Part shown: piece by piece, positions 1 to 7,295 of the stretch | Layout: each line of letters starts with the position of its first letter | Numbering within the stretch: position 1 is the first letter of the stretch | Assembly (NCBI GenBank): GCA_003454665.1 | Contig: DMKB01000214.1 | Location: 1 to 14,504 of the forward strand | Direction of reading: 5' to 3' | Length of the DNA stretch: 14,504 nucleotides | From: Nitrospiraceae bacterium | GTDB taxonomy: Bacteria; Nitrospirota; UBA9217 | Program-made: the position numbers and the translations under genes | The notes under the pieces: model-generated | The model's database searches: none | Told to the model about the DNA's origin: nothing | What the model saw: the letters and a program-made list of their open reading frames with translations, nothing else

Positions 1-1
1 G

Positions 2-370
2 AAGTCTGCAGGCATCGGTGCGGATGACGTAGGGTTCATCGCCGCCCACGGTACGGGCACGGTATACAATGATGCCATGGAAATGGGGGCATTTCGTGCA
101 GTCTTCACCCATGCCGCGATGCCGCTCTATTCGATAAAAGGGGGTATGGGCCATACCATGGGAGCCGCAGGGCTTGTAGAAACGATCATCGCGCTGCGAT
201 CGCTCAGGGAGAGAACAGTTCCTCCTACGATCAATCTTGAAGAGGCTGATAAGGACGCCGTGGGGTGGGCTACTTCCCGCTGCCGCGCTGTAGACCGTCA
301 CCAGGCGGCTCTGCTGACGAATGCCGGCTTCAGCGGGGTTAACGCCGCATTGATTTTAGCGTCAGGGTAG
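2..370 (+). CDS. beta-ketoacyl-ACP synthase (KAS II/FabF-like), C-terminal part; 5' end outside window
   Basis: C-terminal 122 residues of a ketosynthase, which elongates an ACP-bound acyl chain by decarboxylative Claisen condensation. The frame is open from the first bases of the window, so the true start and the active-site Cys lie upstream. Visible motifs are AAHGTGT (first catalytic His about residue 16 of the fragment) and SIKGGMGHTMGAAG (Lys about 46, second catalytic His about 51). These are the standard KS catalytic signatures, so this half looks active. It ends at TAG 368-370, and two bases later begins the next gene, a KS-like protein without the active Cys, suggesting a KS/chain-length-factor type heterodimer. 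The intact KS at 6093 has the same GHTxGAAG element, so the two are paralogous. Family assignment is secure. Whether it belongs to fatty-acid or secondary metabolism is inferred from the neighbours. Confidence 0.93.
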   Translation, partial: KSAGIGADDVGFIAAHGTGTVYNDAMEMGAFRAVFTHAAMPLYSIKGGMGHTMGAAGLVETIIALRSLRERTVPPTINLEEADKDAVGWATSRCRAVDRHQAALLTNAGFSGVNAALILASG

Positions 371-372
371 TC

Positions 373-1032
373 ATGGTGATTTCGGTACGTGGCATAGGAT
401 GGTTGAACCAGGAAGAATACGGCTGTGTCAGAACGGGTACGAGGCGATCGCGCAGGGACGGTGAGCCCGGGAGGGAGTTGTTTACCTACCCGGTAAAATA
501 TTTTGGGCGGCTCGACGGGGCCTCCCGAATGACCTGTTATGCCGTTGCCCTTGCGCTGGAAGACGCCGGGATCGGCTATGGGCAATATCAGAAACAGGAC
601 ATCGGTATCATCGGGACGAATGCAACAGGTTCTCTGGGGGCGGATACACGGTACTTCAGGGACTATATAGACAGCGGACGCACCTTGTCGAGGGGCAATC
701 TGTTTATCTATACGCTGCCGTCAAGCCCTTTGGGCGAAGCAGCCATTCATTTCGGGCTCCAGGGCCCGCTGCTGTACACGGCGACCCATCCCGCTTCCCT
801 GTCTGCGGCGATCGACATGGCCGTCGAGAGCATATGTGCTGATGAATCACCGATCATGCTTGCCGGCACGATTGAAGAGCGGGAAGCGGTCTTTTTCGTT
901 GTGGCAAAAAATGACGATCGGCAGTATGATACGCTGTGTGATGTGACCGAGGCGACGGCGCTGGTGAATGCCAGCCGTACGCTTGAGGAAATGATAACCG
1001 AACTAACGAATGCAGGTAGAGGAAAGGTGTAG
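373..1032 (+). CDS. half-length ketosynthase-like protein lacking active-site Cys (chain-length-factor-like)
   Basis: A 219-residue protein matching only the N-terminal half of a thiolase-fold ketosynthase (families are about 400 residues). Recognisable KS elements are the helix near residues 52-65, the DIGIIGTNATG strand/turn (75-86), and GLQGPLLYTATHPASL (128-143). That last segment corresponds to the GPxLTVxxACSSS nucleophile region. The Cys position is occupied by His139, so condensation is not expected. No HGTGT or GHTxGAAG follows; the downstream DNA encodes the radical SAM protein in another frame, so the C-terminal half has been lost and not merely frameshifted. It sits 2 bp after a KS, suggesting a partner or chain-length-factor role. 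Short KS-like partners are known from aryl polyene systems (ApeC type). A regulatory or structural role is the alternative. Confidence 0.75.
   Translation: MVISVRGIGWLNQEEYGCVRTGTRRSRRDGEPGRELFTYPVKYFGRLDGASRMTCYAVALALEDAGIGYGQYQKQDIGIIGTNATGSLGADTRYFRDYIDSGRTLSRGNLFIYTLPSSPLGEAAIHFGLQGPLLYTATHPASLSAAIDMAVESICADESPIMLAGTIEEREAVFFVVAKNDDRQYDTLCDVTEATALVNASRTLEEMITELTNAGRGKV
1019..1027 (+). promoter_or_regulatory. ribosome binding site for the first radical SAM gene
   Basis: The purine-rich GAGGAAAGG sits six bases before GTG 1034. It supports that GTG over the in-frame ATG at 1010, which has no comparable site and would overlap the preceding gene by 23 bp. Confidence 0.65.
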
Positions 1033-1033
1033 C

Positions 1034-2296
1034 GTGAAACTAAAACTCATTTACCCAAAATGGCCTAAACTGAGCCGTCAAACGGAATTCCATCTTCCAC
1101 CGCACGGTCCGGTCTGCTTTGCCGCGACCGTTCCCGATGATGTGGAGATCTCTTTTTATGATGAAAATGTTCAGGATATCAACTTTGACGAGAAGGCCGA
1201 CCTCGTAGCGATCTCCGCAATGCTCACCTGTCAGATTCCCCGGGGATGGGAGATCGCCGATAAATTCAGGGCCAGGGGCGTTCCCGTGATCTTCGGCGGC
1301 ATCGGAACCCAGCTGCATTATGAAGAGACCCTGCAGCATGCGGACTCCGTATTCCTCGGCGAGGCAGAGGGCCGCTTTGGGGACGTTCTCGACGATCTCC
1401 GGAACCATAGATTAAAAAAAGTATATGACTACATGAGGAATTTTCCGGACATCCAATTAGTGGGGCCGGCGAGACGGAGCATCCTGGACCGCGATCGGTA
1501 TAACTATCGGGGGGTGCAGATGGTCGACCTGATACATGCATCCCGCGGCTGCCGGTTTAACTGCTTTCCCTGCTGCACGCCTTTTCTGGGAGGGCGTAAG
1601 TTCCGGCCGAGAGACATCGACGCGGTCCTGGAGGAGATTGCCGGCATAGACAACAACCGGCTCTTTTTTGTCGATAATTCCATGGCCCAGGACGATGCCT
1701 GGGAAAAGGAATTATTCAAGGCCCTGATTCCGTTGAAGAAAAAATGGATTTCCCATCCCATCAAGGATGACGATGAAATCCTTGACCTGGCGGCAGAGGC
1801 GGGCTGCTGGTACGTCTATCAGGCGATTTTTGATACGTCCGATCATATCCGGAGCAAGGTAAAGCGGCTTCAAGAGCGCGGCATCGGCGTGGAAGGAACG
1901 ATCATCCTCGGCATGGATGACCATGACGAGGATTCCATCAAACGGCTTGTCGACTTTCTTCTCGAAATAAAGCTCGATCTGGCTGAATTTACGATCTTGA
2001 CACCGTTCCCCCATACGCCGATCAGGAAATCACTGATCGAAGAAAAAAGAATTCTCCATGATGACTGGCTTCGCTACACCGGGGGCGATGTTGTCTTTCA
2101 GCCGGCACAGATGAGCCCCGATACGTTGCAGAAGCTCTATCATTACGCATGGGACACCTTTTACGGCGAAAGCCAGAATGTAAAAATGGCAAAACTGTTT
2201 CTGCAAGTCATTGAAAAGGAAAAGGCGGACGGCACCTATCGCCGCACGAGCCTCAGGAGAAGGGCCCGGAAGTCCACAGAACTGGTAAAACCGTAA
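1034..2296 (+). CDS. B12-binding radical SAM protein 1
   Basis: A 420-residue protein of the cobalamin-binding radical SAM class, which includes class B methylases and B12-dependent ring-forming enzymes. Residues 1-140 form a Rossmann-type B12-binding domain: LKLIYPKW start, DLVAISAML, VPVIFGGIGTQLHYEE, and SVFLGEAEG near 106-113. The radical SAM core carries CRFNCFPC at 173-180, i.e. CxxxCxxC with Cys173, 177 and 180 for the 4Fe-4S cluster; an extra Cys181 follows directly. FFVDNSMAQDD and the GTIILGMDDHDEDSI segment are typical core strands. The GTG start is chosen for its ribosome site. The protein likely acts in the cytoplasm, anaerobically, on an ACP-bound or lipid substrate. Its stop overlaps the next radical SAM start (TAATG). 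Methylation versus C-C bond rearrangement cannot be decided from sequence. Confidence 0.88.
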   Translation: MKLKLIYPKWPKLSRQTEFHLPPHGPVCFAATVPDDVEISFYDENVQDINFDEKADLVAISAMLTCQIPRGWEIADKFRARGVPVIFGGIGTQLHYEETLQHADSVFLGEAEGRFGDVLDDLRNHRLKKVYDYMRNFPDIQLVGPARRSILDRDRYNYRGVQMVDLIHASRGCRFNCFPCCTPFLGGRKFRPRDIDAVLEEIAGIDNNRLFFVDNSMAQDDAWEKELFKALIPLKKKWISHPIKDDDEILDLAAEAGCWYVYQAIFDTSDHIRSKVKRLQERGIGVEGTIILGMDDHDEDSIKRLVDFLLEIKLDLAEFTILTPFPHTPIRKSLIEEKRILHDDWLRYTGGDVVFQPAQMSPDTLQKLYHYAWDTFYGESQNVKMAKLFLQVIEKEKADGTYRRTSLRRRARKSTELVKP

Positions 2297-3651
2297 TGAG
2301 AATACTGATCGTCTCATCCAACATAACCCGGTCTCCGTATCCACTCTATCCGCTCGGTGCCAGCGTGATCGCATCCGCGCTGAGCAGCGACGGGCATGAC
2401 GTCGTTCAATTCGACTATCTGCAGCACAATACTTCGCTTGATGCTTTTGCCGACGAGGTTCGTCGTTTCAAGCCGGAGCTGGTCGGAATTTCCGTGCGTA
2501 ATATCGACAACGTCAATTTCATGAGCGAGCAATATTATATTGACGTTGTCAAGGATATCGTGGCACACATTCGGCGGGAATCGAGGGCCACGGTGATATT
2601 AGGCGGGGCGGGATTTTCTCTTATTCCCGATCTTATTCTGCAAGAGACGGACGCCGACTACGGTATTGTCGGTGAAGGAGAATCACTGGTCGTTGAGTTT
2701 GCCCGCAATGCAGCCAGAGGCATATATCCGGAAGAACGACTCCTCGTATCGCACAGTCGGTTGACCGGCACTGAGATGTGCGCAGCGCAATATGATGAAA
2801 CCCTGATGCAGTACTATCTTCATAACGGAAATATCGCTTCAGTACAGACGAAGCGGGGTTGTACCTACAACTGCGTCTATTGCTCCTATCCAGTTTTGGA
2901 GGGCTCGACGATCCGGAGACGACCCCCCGGCGCCGTTGTGGATGATATTGAATTGCTCCGGGATACCCATAATGCAAAGTATATATTCTTTGTCGATTCC
3001 GTGTTTAATGACGACGAAGGAGCGTACCGCGATGTGGTCGATGAAATGATACGGCGCAAGGTCACGATTCCCTGGACGTGTTTTTTGAAGCCGAAAGGAT
3101 TGAATGACGAGATTGTCGAGCGTATGAAGATGACCGGCTTTTCCGCTGCCGAGATAGGGTCGGATGCCGCCTGTGATATTACCCTGAAGAAAATGGGAAA
3201 AACCTTTTGCTTCAGTGATATCGTAGAGTGCAATGATTTGCTGGTGAAACACGGGATTGCCACGTCCCATTTTTTCATGTTCGGCGGGCCGGGGGAGACG
3301 AAAGAGACCGTCGTTGAGGGAGTCAGCAATATCATCAGCCTCAGAAACTGCGTCTCCTTTATCTTTATGGGCATTCGGATTCTTCCCGATACCGCCCTCT
3401 ATCGATTGGCTATACAGGAAAACCTTCTTGCACCGCACGAGCCGCTCCTCAAGCCGGTCTTTTATTTTTCCCCGTCCATCGATAAAAAATGGATGGAGGA
3501 TACGTTAACCAAAGGATTCGCGCAAATACGGCACTGCATATTCCCTCCCGATTCACTTGACAGCAGCCTGGCGGTTCTTCATAAATTAGGATACTCGGGA
3601 AGCTCCTTCCCGGTAAAAACGACACGAAACGAGTGCGATGTTGCAAAATAA
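2296..3651 (+). CDS. B12-binding radical SAM protein 2
   Basis: A 451-residue second member of the class, translationally coupled to protein 1 through TAATG. The N-terminal B12-binding domain shows MRILIVSSN, YPLGASVIASAL (18-29), ELVGISVRNID (61-71), ATVILGGAGFSLIPD (98-112) and DYGIVGEGES (121-130). The cluster motif CTYNCVYC lies at 189-196 (Cys189, 193, 196) after KRG, and FFVDSVFNDD follows, as in B12 radical SAM methylases and BchE-like enzymes. The C-terminal segment includes FMFGGPGETKET, a common core strand motif. It is clearly diverged from protein 1, so the tandem probably does two different steps. No specific product can be assigned. The family call is secure; the substrate is inferred from the surrounding KS/ACP genes. 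Confidence 0.9.
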   Translation: MRILIVSSNITRSPYPLYPLGASVIASALSSDGHDVVQFDYLQHNTSLDAFADEVRRFKPELVGISVRNIDNVNFMSEQYYIDVVKDIVAHIRRESRATVILGGAGFSLIPDLILQETDADYGIVGEGESLVVEFARNAARGIYPEERLLVSHSRLTGTEMCAAQYDETLMQYYLHNGNIASVQTKRGCTYNCVYCSYPVLEGSTIRRRPPGAVVDDIELLRDTHNAKYIFFVDSVFNDDEGAYRDVVDEMIRRKVTIPWTCFLKPKGLNDEIVERMKMTGFSAAEIGSDAACDITLKKMGKTFCFSDIVECNDLLVKHGIATSHFFMFGGPGETKETVVEGVSNIISLRNCVSFIFMGIRILPDTALYRLAIQENLLAPHEPLLKPVFYFSPSIDKKWMEDTLTKGFAQIRHCIFPPDSLDSSLAVLHKLGYSGSSFPVKTTRNECDVAK

Positions 3652-4825
3652 TTCCGGTCTCCCTGATCAGGTATGGTGCGCGATCCCTGTTTTTAATAAC
3701 AGGAGCACTGTCCGGGACGTTGTGAGCGGGTGCCGTGCAATTCTGAAGAACGTTGTCGTCGTCGATGACGGCAGTGCCGATGCGGATGTAACGTCATTGC
3801 TCTCCGGTCTTGATGTCGTCGTGCTGCAGCACGAAAAAAACCACGGCAAGGGTCAGGCGATTCTGACTGCCGCACGGTATGTCGAGTCCCAGGGCGGCGT
3901 ATTTATGATAACCATAGATGCCGATGGACAGCATTACCCGCGGGACATTGAGCAATTTGTTCCCCTCTTACAGGAGCATGACGCCACTATACTCATCGGT
4001 AGTAGAAACTTCCATGCGGATAATGTGCCGAACTCAAGCAAGTTCGGCAGAAGATTCGCGAACTTTTGGCTCCGTGTAGAAACCGGAGTGATCATCGATG
4101 ATTGTCAGAGCGGCTTTCGCGCCTATCCGGTCAAGTATCTTAACCGGATGATCTTTAAAGGGTCGCATTATGATTTGGAGGCCGAAGTTTTGGCAAAAGC
4201 CGTGTGGGCGGGTCTGCGGCTTAGGACGGTGCCTATCGATGTTCGTTATCCACGACCAGAAGACCGTATGTCCAGCTTCAGACCGTTTCTCGACAATATG
4301 CGTCTTACGCTGATCCACTCCATGCTCGTGGGAAGGCGTTTGCTGCCGCTACCTCATAAGAAACTGGTGGCCGACGAACAGAAGCGTGATACAAGCCTCC
4401 TGCGGCATCCCGGTGTGTTCCTAAAAAAGCTTCTGCGGGAACAGGCCACCCCGGGCGGGCTGGCTTTTTCCGCGGCAGTAGGGACCTTTATTGCCGTGCT
4501 TCCCCTGCTGTTTGTACACACGGTCGTCATTCTCTACGTTTCCGTGCGTTTGAACCTGAACAAGATCGTTGCCGTTAATGTTCAGCACCTTGCGATGCCT
4601 CCCTTTGTCCCGGCACTGTGCATTGAAGTCGGGCATTACCTGAAACATGGGAGATGGTTGACAAACCTGTCGTTCGAGACCGTCTTTGAACAGTTCTCCG
4701 ATCGTCTGCTCGAATGGTTTTTGGGATCCCTTATTATCGCCCCCATCGGCGCTCTTGTGGTAGGGGTCGTCACGTACACCTCGGCAATGCTGATTAAGAA
4801 ACTTGGTGATCTCAATGCGTCGTGA
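3638..4825 (+). CDS. family 2 glycosyltransferase fused to DUF2062 membrane domain
   Basis: A 395-residue, two-part protein. Residues about 12-235 are a GT-A fold GT2 domain of the dolichyl/polyprenyl-phosphate sugar transferase type: AIPVFNN (15-21), VVDDGSAD (41-48), EKNHGKGQAI (66-75), and TIDADGQH (92-99) with the metal-binding DxD at 94-96. Residues about 258-390 form a DUF2062 domain with hydrophobic segments (about 275-305 and 360-385) and the ATPGGLAFSAAVGTF signature. It should transfer a sugar from a nucleotide donor to a membrane acceptor at the inner membrane. The start overlaps the radical SAM gene by 14 bp and the end overlaps the acyltransferase gene by 11 bp. A GT2/acyltransferase pair also occurs in aryl polyene clusters, suggesting a role in anchoring or glycosylating the final lipid. 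Confidence 0.88.
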   Translation: MLQNNSGLPDQVWCAIPVFNNRSTVRDVVSGCRAILKNVVVVDDGSADADVTSLLSGLDVVVLQHEKNHGKGQAILTAARYVESQGGVFMITIDADGQHYPRDIEQFVPLLQEHDATILIGSRNFHADNVPNSSKFGRRFANFWLRVETGVIIDDCQSGFRAYPVKYLNRMIFKGSHYDLEAEVLAKAVWAGLRLRTVPIDVRYPRPEDRMSSFRPFLDNMRLTLIHSMLVGRRLLPLPHKKLVADEQKRDTSLLRHPGVFLKKLLREQATPGGLAFSAAVGTFIAVLPLLFVHTVVILYVSVRLNLNKIVAVNVQHLAMPPFVPALCIEVGHYLKHGRWLTNLSFETVFEQFSDRLLEWFLGSLIIAPIGALVVGVVTYTSAMLIKKLGDLNAS

Positions 4826-5717
4826 GGCGGCCAGTGACAGAAAGCGCGGAAATACCTTGGGGTTCTGGTTCTTTACCGTATCGGTGAGAATATTCGGTTT
4901 GTCCGGCGCCTATGGCCTGCTGTATCCGGTCAGTCTCTATTATCTTCTCTTCGACCGAGCGGCGGTTGCCGCAAGCATGGCGTATGTGAAAAGGCGATTT
5001 AAACAGCACAATTTTCTGCAGAGAATATTCGATGTCTACCGGCTGTTCGTCAGCCAGGGAAAGAATCTCATCGACCGCTTTGTTGCCGTTGCCGGGGGCG
5101 GTGACTTTGACGTGGAAGTGCTGGGATACGAACGGGTTATGAATATCCTCGCGAATTCGGAGCGGGGAATCATCCTGTTGACGGCCCATATCGGGAACTG
5201 GCAACTCGTGATGCCCTCGCTCAAGAAGTTGGAAAAGACGGTCTATCTCCTCATGCGGCCGGAGGACAATCACGCCGTCAAACGAGCGCTGAAAATCCAC
5301 GACGGGACCGACGCGATCAGGATCATATCGTCCGAGAATTTTCTCGGTGGGGTACTGGAATCCATGAAGGCCCTCAACGAGGGGAGCATCGTTTCCATCA
5401 TGGGAGACCGAACGTACGGGCATAATTCAACGTCAGCGGCGTTTCTCGGGGAGAAGGTTGATTTTCCCTCCGGCGCGTTCAGTATTGCCGCGGCCGCGGG
5501 TTGCCCCGTCATCGTGCTGCTGTCGGCGAAAGTCGGCAAGAGAAACTATGTTCTCGACCTTACCAATGTTATTGAGCCGCGATACCGGAACCGGGAGAAA
5601 AGGCAGGAGGATATTCAGGCGTCTGTGCAAGCATTCGCTTCAGTGTTAGAGAAGTATGTTGATCGCTACCCCTTTCAGTGGTTCGTCTTTCGCGATGTCT
5701 GGCAGGGGAACGCGTAA
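4815..5717 (+). CDS. LpxL/HtrB-like lysophospholipid acyltransferase
   Basis: A 300-residue protein of the LpxL-type lauroyl/acyl-ACP-dependent acyltransferase superfamily (usual length about 300). The N-terminus contains a hydrophobic membrane-associating stretch (about 15-48). The catalytic motif region is LLTAHIGNWQLV near 121-132: His125 is present, but the acidic partner of HX4(D/E) is Gln130. IMGDRTYG (195-202) and the following FLGEKVDFPSGAFSIAAAAGCPV block are characteristic of the family. It would move an acyl group from ACP to a lipid or sugar hydroxyl at the inner membrane. ATG 4815 is chosen over an in-frame TTG at 4803 that adds only four residues. It overlaps the glycosyltransferase by 11 bp and precedes an ACP gene, so the acyl donor may be the cluster's own ACP. 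The substrate is unknown. Confidence 0.88.
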   Translation: MRREAASDRKRGNTLGFWFFTVSVRIFGLSGAYGLLYPVSLYYLLFDRAAVAASMAYVKRRFKQHNFLQRIFDVYRLFVSQGKNLIDRFVAVAGGGDFDVEVLGYERVMNILANSERGIILLTAHIGNWQLVMPSLKKLEKTVYLLMRPEDNHAVKRALKIHDGTDAIRIISSENFLGGVLESMKALNEGSIVSIMGDRTYGHNSTSAAFLGEKVDFPSGAFSIAAAAGCPVIVLLSAKVGKRNYVLDLTNVIEPRYRNREKRQEDIQASVQAFASVLEKYVDRYPFQWFVFRDVWQGNA

Positions 5718-5750
5718 ACACAAGTGGATAACGTAAGCTAAGGAGAAGAT

Positions 5751-6029
5751 ATGGAGAATACGAAAGAGCAGGCACTGTCACAGGTAAAGAAAGATTTGAA
5801 AGAGATGCTCGTGTCGGGTTTGTCCCTGGACGATGTTACGCCAGACGAGATAAAGGATGATGAGCCGCTGTTCGGTGAAGGGCTGGGCCTCGATTCCCTC
5901 GACGCAGTGGAAATAGTCGTTCTGTTACAGCGAAATTTCAACATAGAGGTCAAGGACATGGACCAGGGCAGGGAAATCTTTCAGTCTGTCAATACCTTGG
6001 CCGATTATGTAATCAAGAACAGAAAGTAA
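5751..6029 (+). CDS. acyl carrier protein 1
   Basis: A 92-residue acidic acyl carrier protein. The phosphopantetheine attachment site is LGLDSLDAVEI, with Ser49 as the modified residue. The sequence around it (DDEPLFGEGLGLDS, helix II VEIVVLLQRNFNIEV) is typical of type II carriers used by KS/chain-length-factor pairs. A strong ribosome site, AAGGAG at 5740-5745, lies five bases before ATG 5751. It is separated by 33 bp from the acyltransferase and by 63 bp from the KS at 6093, making it the likely carrier for that KS. It would hold the growing chain as a thioester in the cytoplasm. The N-terminus is somewhat extended compared with a roughly 78-residue housekeeping ACP. Family certainty is very high. 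Confidence 0.96.
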   Translation: MENTKEQALSQVKKDLKEMLVSGLSLDDVTPDEIKDDEPLFGEGLGLDSLDAVEIVVLLQRNFNIEVKDMDQGREIFQSVNTLADYVIKNRK

Positions 6030-6092
6030 TATTCACTCAAGGGCAGCGTAGTGATGCAGCAGGGGAATTATTTTTGAAAGGGCTTTGTCGGC

Positions 6093-7295
6093 GTGACGGC
6101 ACATTCGATTGGTATGAAAGGCGAGCGGGTATTGATAACCGGCTGCGGCGCTGTTTCCGCTGCAGGTATGAACCGTAGTGAGACGCTTGATGTGTTTGCT
6201 CGCGGACAGAGAAACGCCGGGCCGGTTACGCTGTTCGAGACCGCTCTGCCCTATCCCGTTTTTGAAGTCAGGGAAATCCCGCGTGCATTCTTTTTGGAAG
6301 GACAGAGGACATTGAGTCTGGCCCTCATCGCAGCAGACGAGGCTCTCGGAGAAGCTCGTTTGTCGAAGGATCTCTCGTCCTATCGTGTCGGGGTCTGCAT
6401 GGGAACGACCGTGGCGAGCCAGCTGAACGACATAGAATTTTACCGGTCATACCGTACCCATGGATCAGCGCCGATGACGGCCGCCCATCGATACGTGAAC
6501 GGCAATATCGCCGAGCATCTTGCCCGTGCCGTCAAGGCGCGCGGGCCTTCCCTTACCGTGGTGAACGCGTGCTCTTCCGGAACGGATGCGATTGGTGTTG
6601 CCCTATCCTGGTTGAGGAGCGGCCTGTGTGACATTGCTCTTGCCGGCGGTGCGGACGAAATGAATCGCATCCCGCTCTGCGGTTTCGGGTCTCTCGGCAT
6701 CGTAAATGAGGGTCTCTGTGCGCCCTTTGACCGGGACCGGCAGGGTTTGAATCTGGGAGAGGGCGCAGGCGTTCTGGTCCTCGAAACAGCGGCCTCTGCC
6801 CGGCGGAGAGGAAATGCTGCCGACCTGTACCTTGCGGGATATGGCTCGGAAAGCGATGCCTACCACCTTACGGCCCCCCATCCCGAAGGGGTAGGGCTCA
6901 GGGCATCGATCAATCGGGCCCTCGCCGAGTCCGGCATAGCACCGCAGGACGTCAGTTTCGTGAATGCCCATGGGACGGGCACCATCGATAATGATGTTGT
7001 TGAGGGGAAGGTTTTGCGGGACCTATTCGGGGCGGATGTTACCATGCTGTCTACCAAGGGATTTACCGGGCATACCCTGGGAGCCGCGGGTGGGCTGGAA
7101 GCCGTATTTACCGCCGCAGGTCTGCAGGAAGGCTGGATACCGGCGAGCATCGGTTTCAGCACCCTTGATGAAGACATTGGCCTCGCTCCGGCCAGAAAGA
7201 AGACGACGATAACGGGGCGGTATGCCCTTTCCACGTCACTGGCGTTTGGAGGGAACAATGCCGCCCTCGTTGTTGGCCGGGATGGGAAAGCATGA
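6093..7295 (+). CDS. beta-ketoacyl-ACP synthase (FabF/KAS II-like), complete
   Basis: A 400-residue ketosynthase of normal family length with all catalytic residues: nucleophile Cys160 in VVNACSSGTDA, His293 in NAHGTGT, Lys322 and His327 in STKGFTGHTLGAAGG. It should extend ACP-bound chains by decarboxylative condensation with a malonyl-type extender. GTG 6093 is preceded at ten bases by GAAAGGG (6076-6082). An in-frame ATG at 6114 is a credible alternative and would remove only seven residues before KGERVLITG. The end overlaps the following KS-like gene by ATGA, the classical arrangement of KS-alpha and KS-beta (chain length factor). It is probably specific to this cluster, not the housekeeping FabF, because the window already carries part of a second KS and lacks the usual fab neighbours. 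Confidence 0.95.
   Translation: MTAHSIGMKGERVLITGCGAVSAAGMNRSETLDVFARGQRNAGPVTLFETALPYPVFEVREIPRAFFLEGQRTLSLALIAADEALGEARLSKDLSSYRVGVCMGTTVASQLNDIEFYRSYRTHGSAPMTAAHRYVNGNIAEHLARAVKARGPSLTVVNACSSGTDAIGVALSWLRSGLCDIALAGGADEMNRIPLCGFGSLGIVNEGLCAPFDRDRQGLNLGEGAGVLVLETAASARRRGNAADLYLAGYGSESDAYHLTAPHPEGVGLRASINRALAESGIAPQDVSFVNAHGTGTIDNDVVEGKVLRDLFGADVTMLSTKGFTGHTLGAAGGLEAVFTAAGLQEGWIPASIGFSTLDEDIGLAPARKKTTITGRYALSTSLAFGGNNAALVVGRDGKA

Noticed and set aside
1010..1032. Frameshift explaining the missing C-terminal half of the 373 protein
   Set aside because: No KS C-terminal motifs occur in any frame downstream; a radical SAM gene starts at once.
4803..4815. TTG 4803 as start of the LpxL-like gene
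   Set aside because: It adds four residues only, with no ribosome site better than that for ATG 4815.
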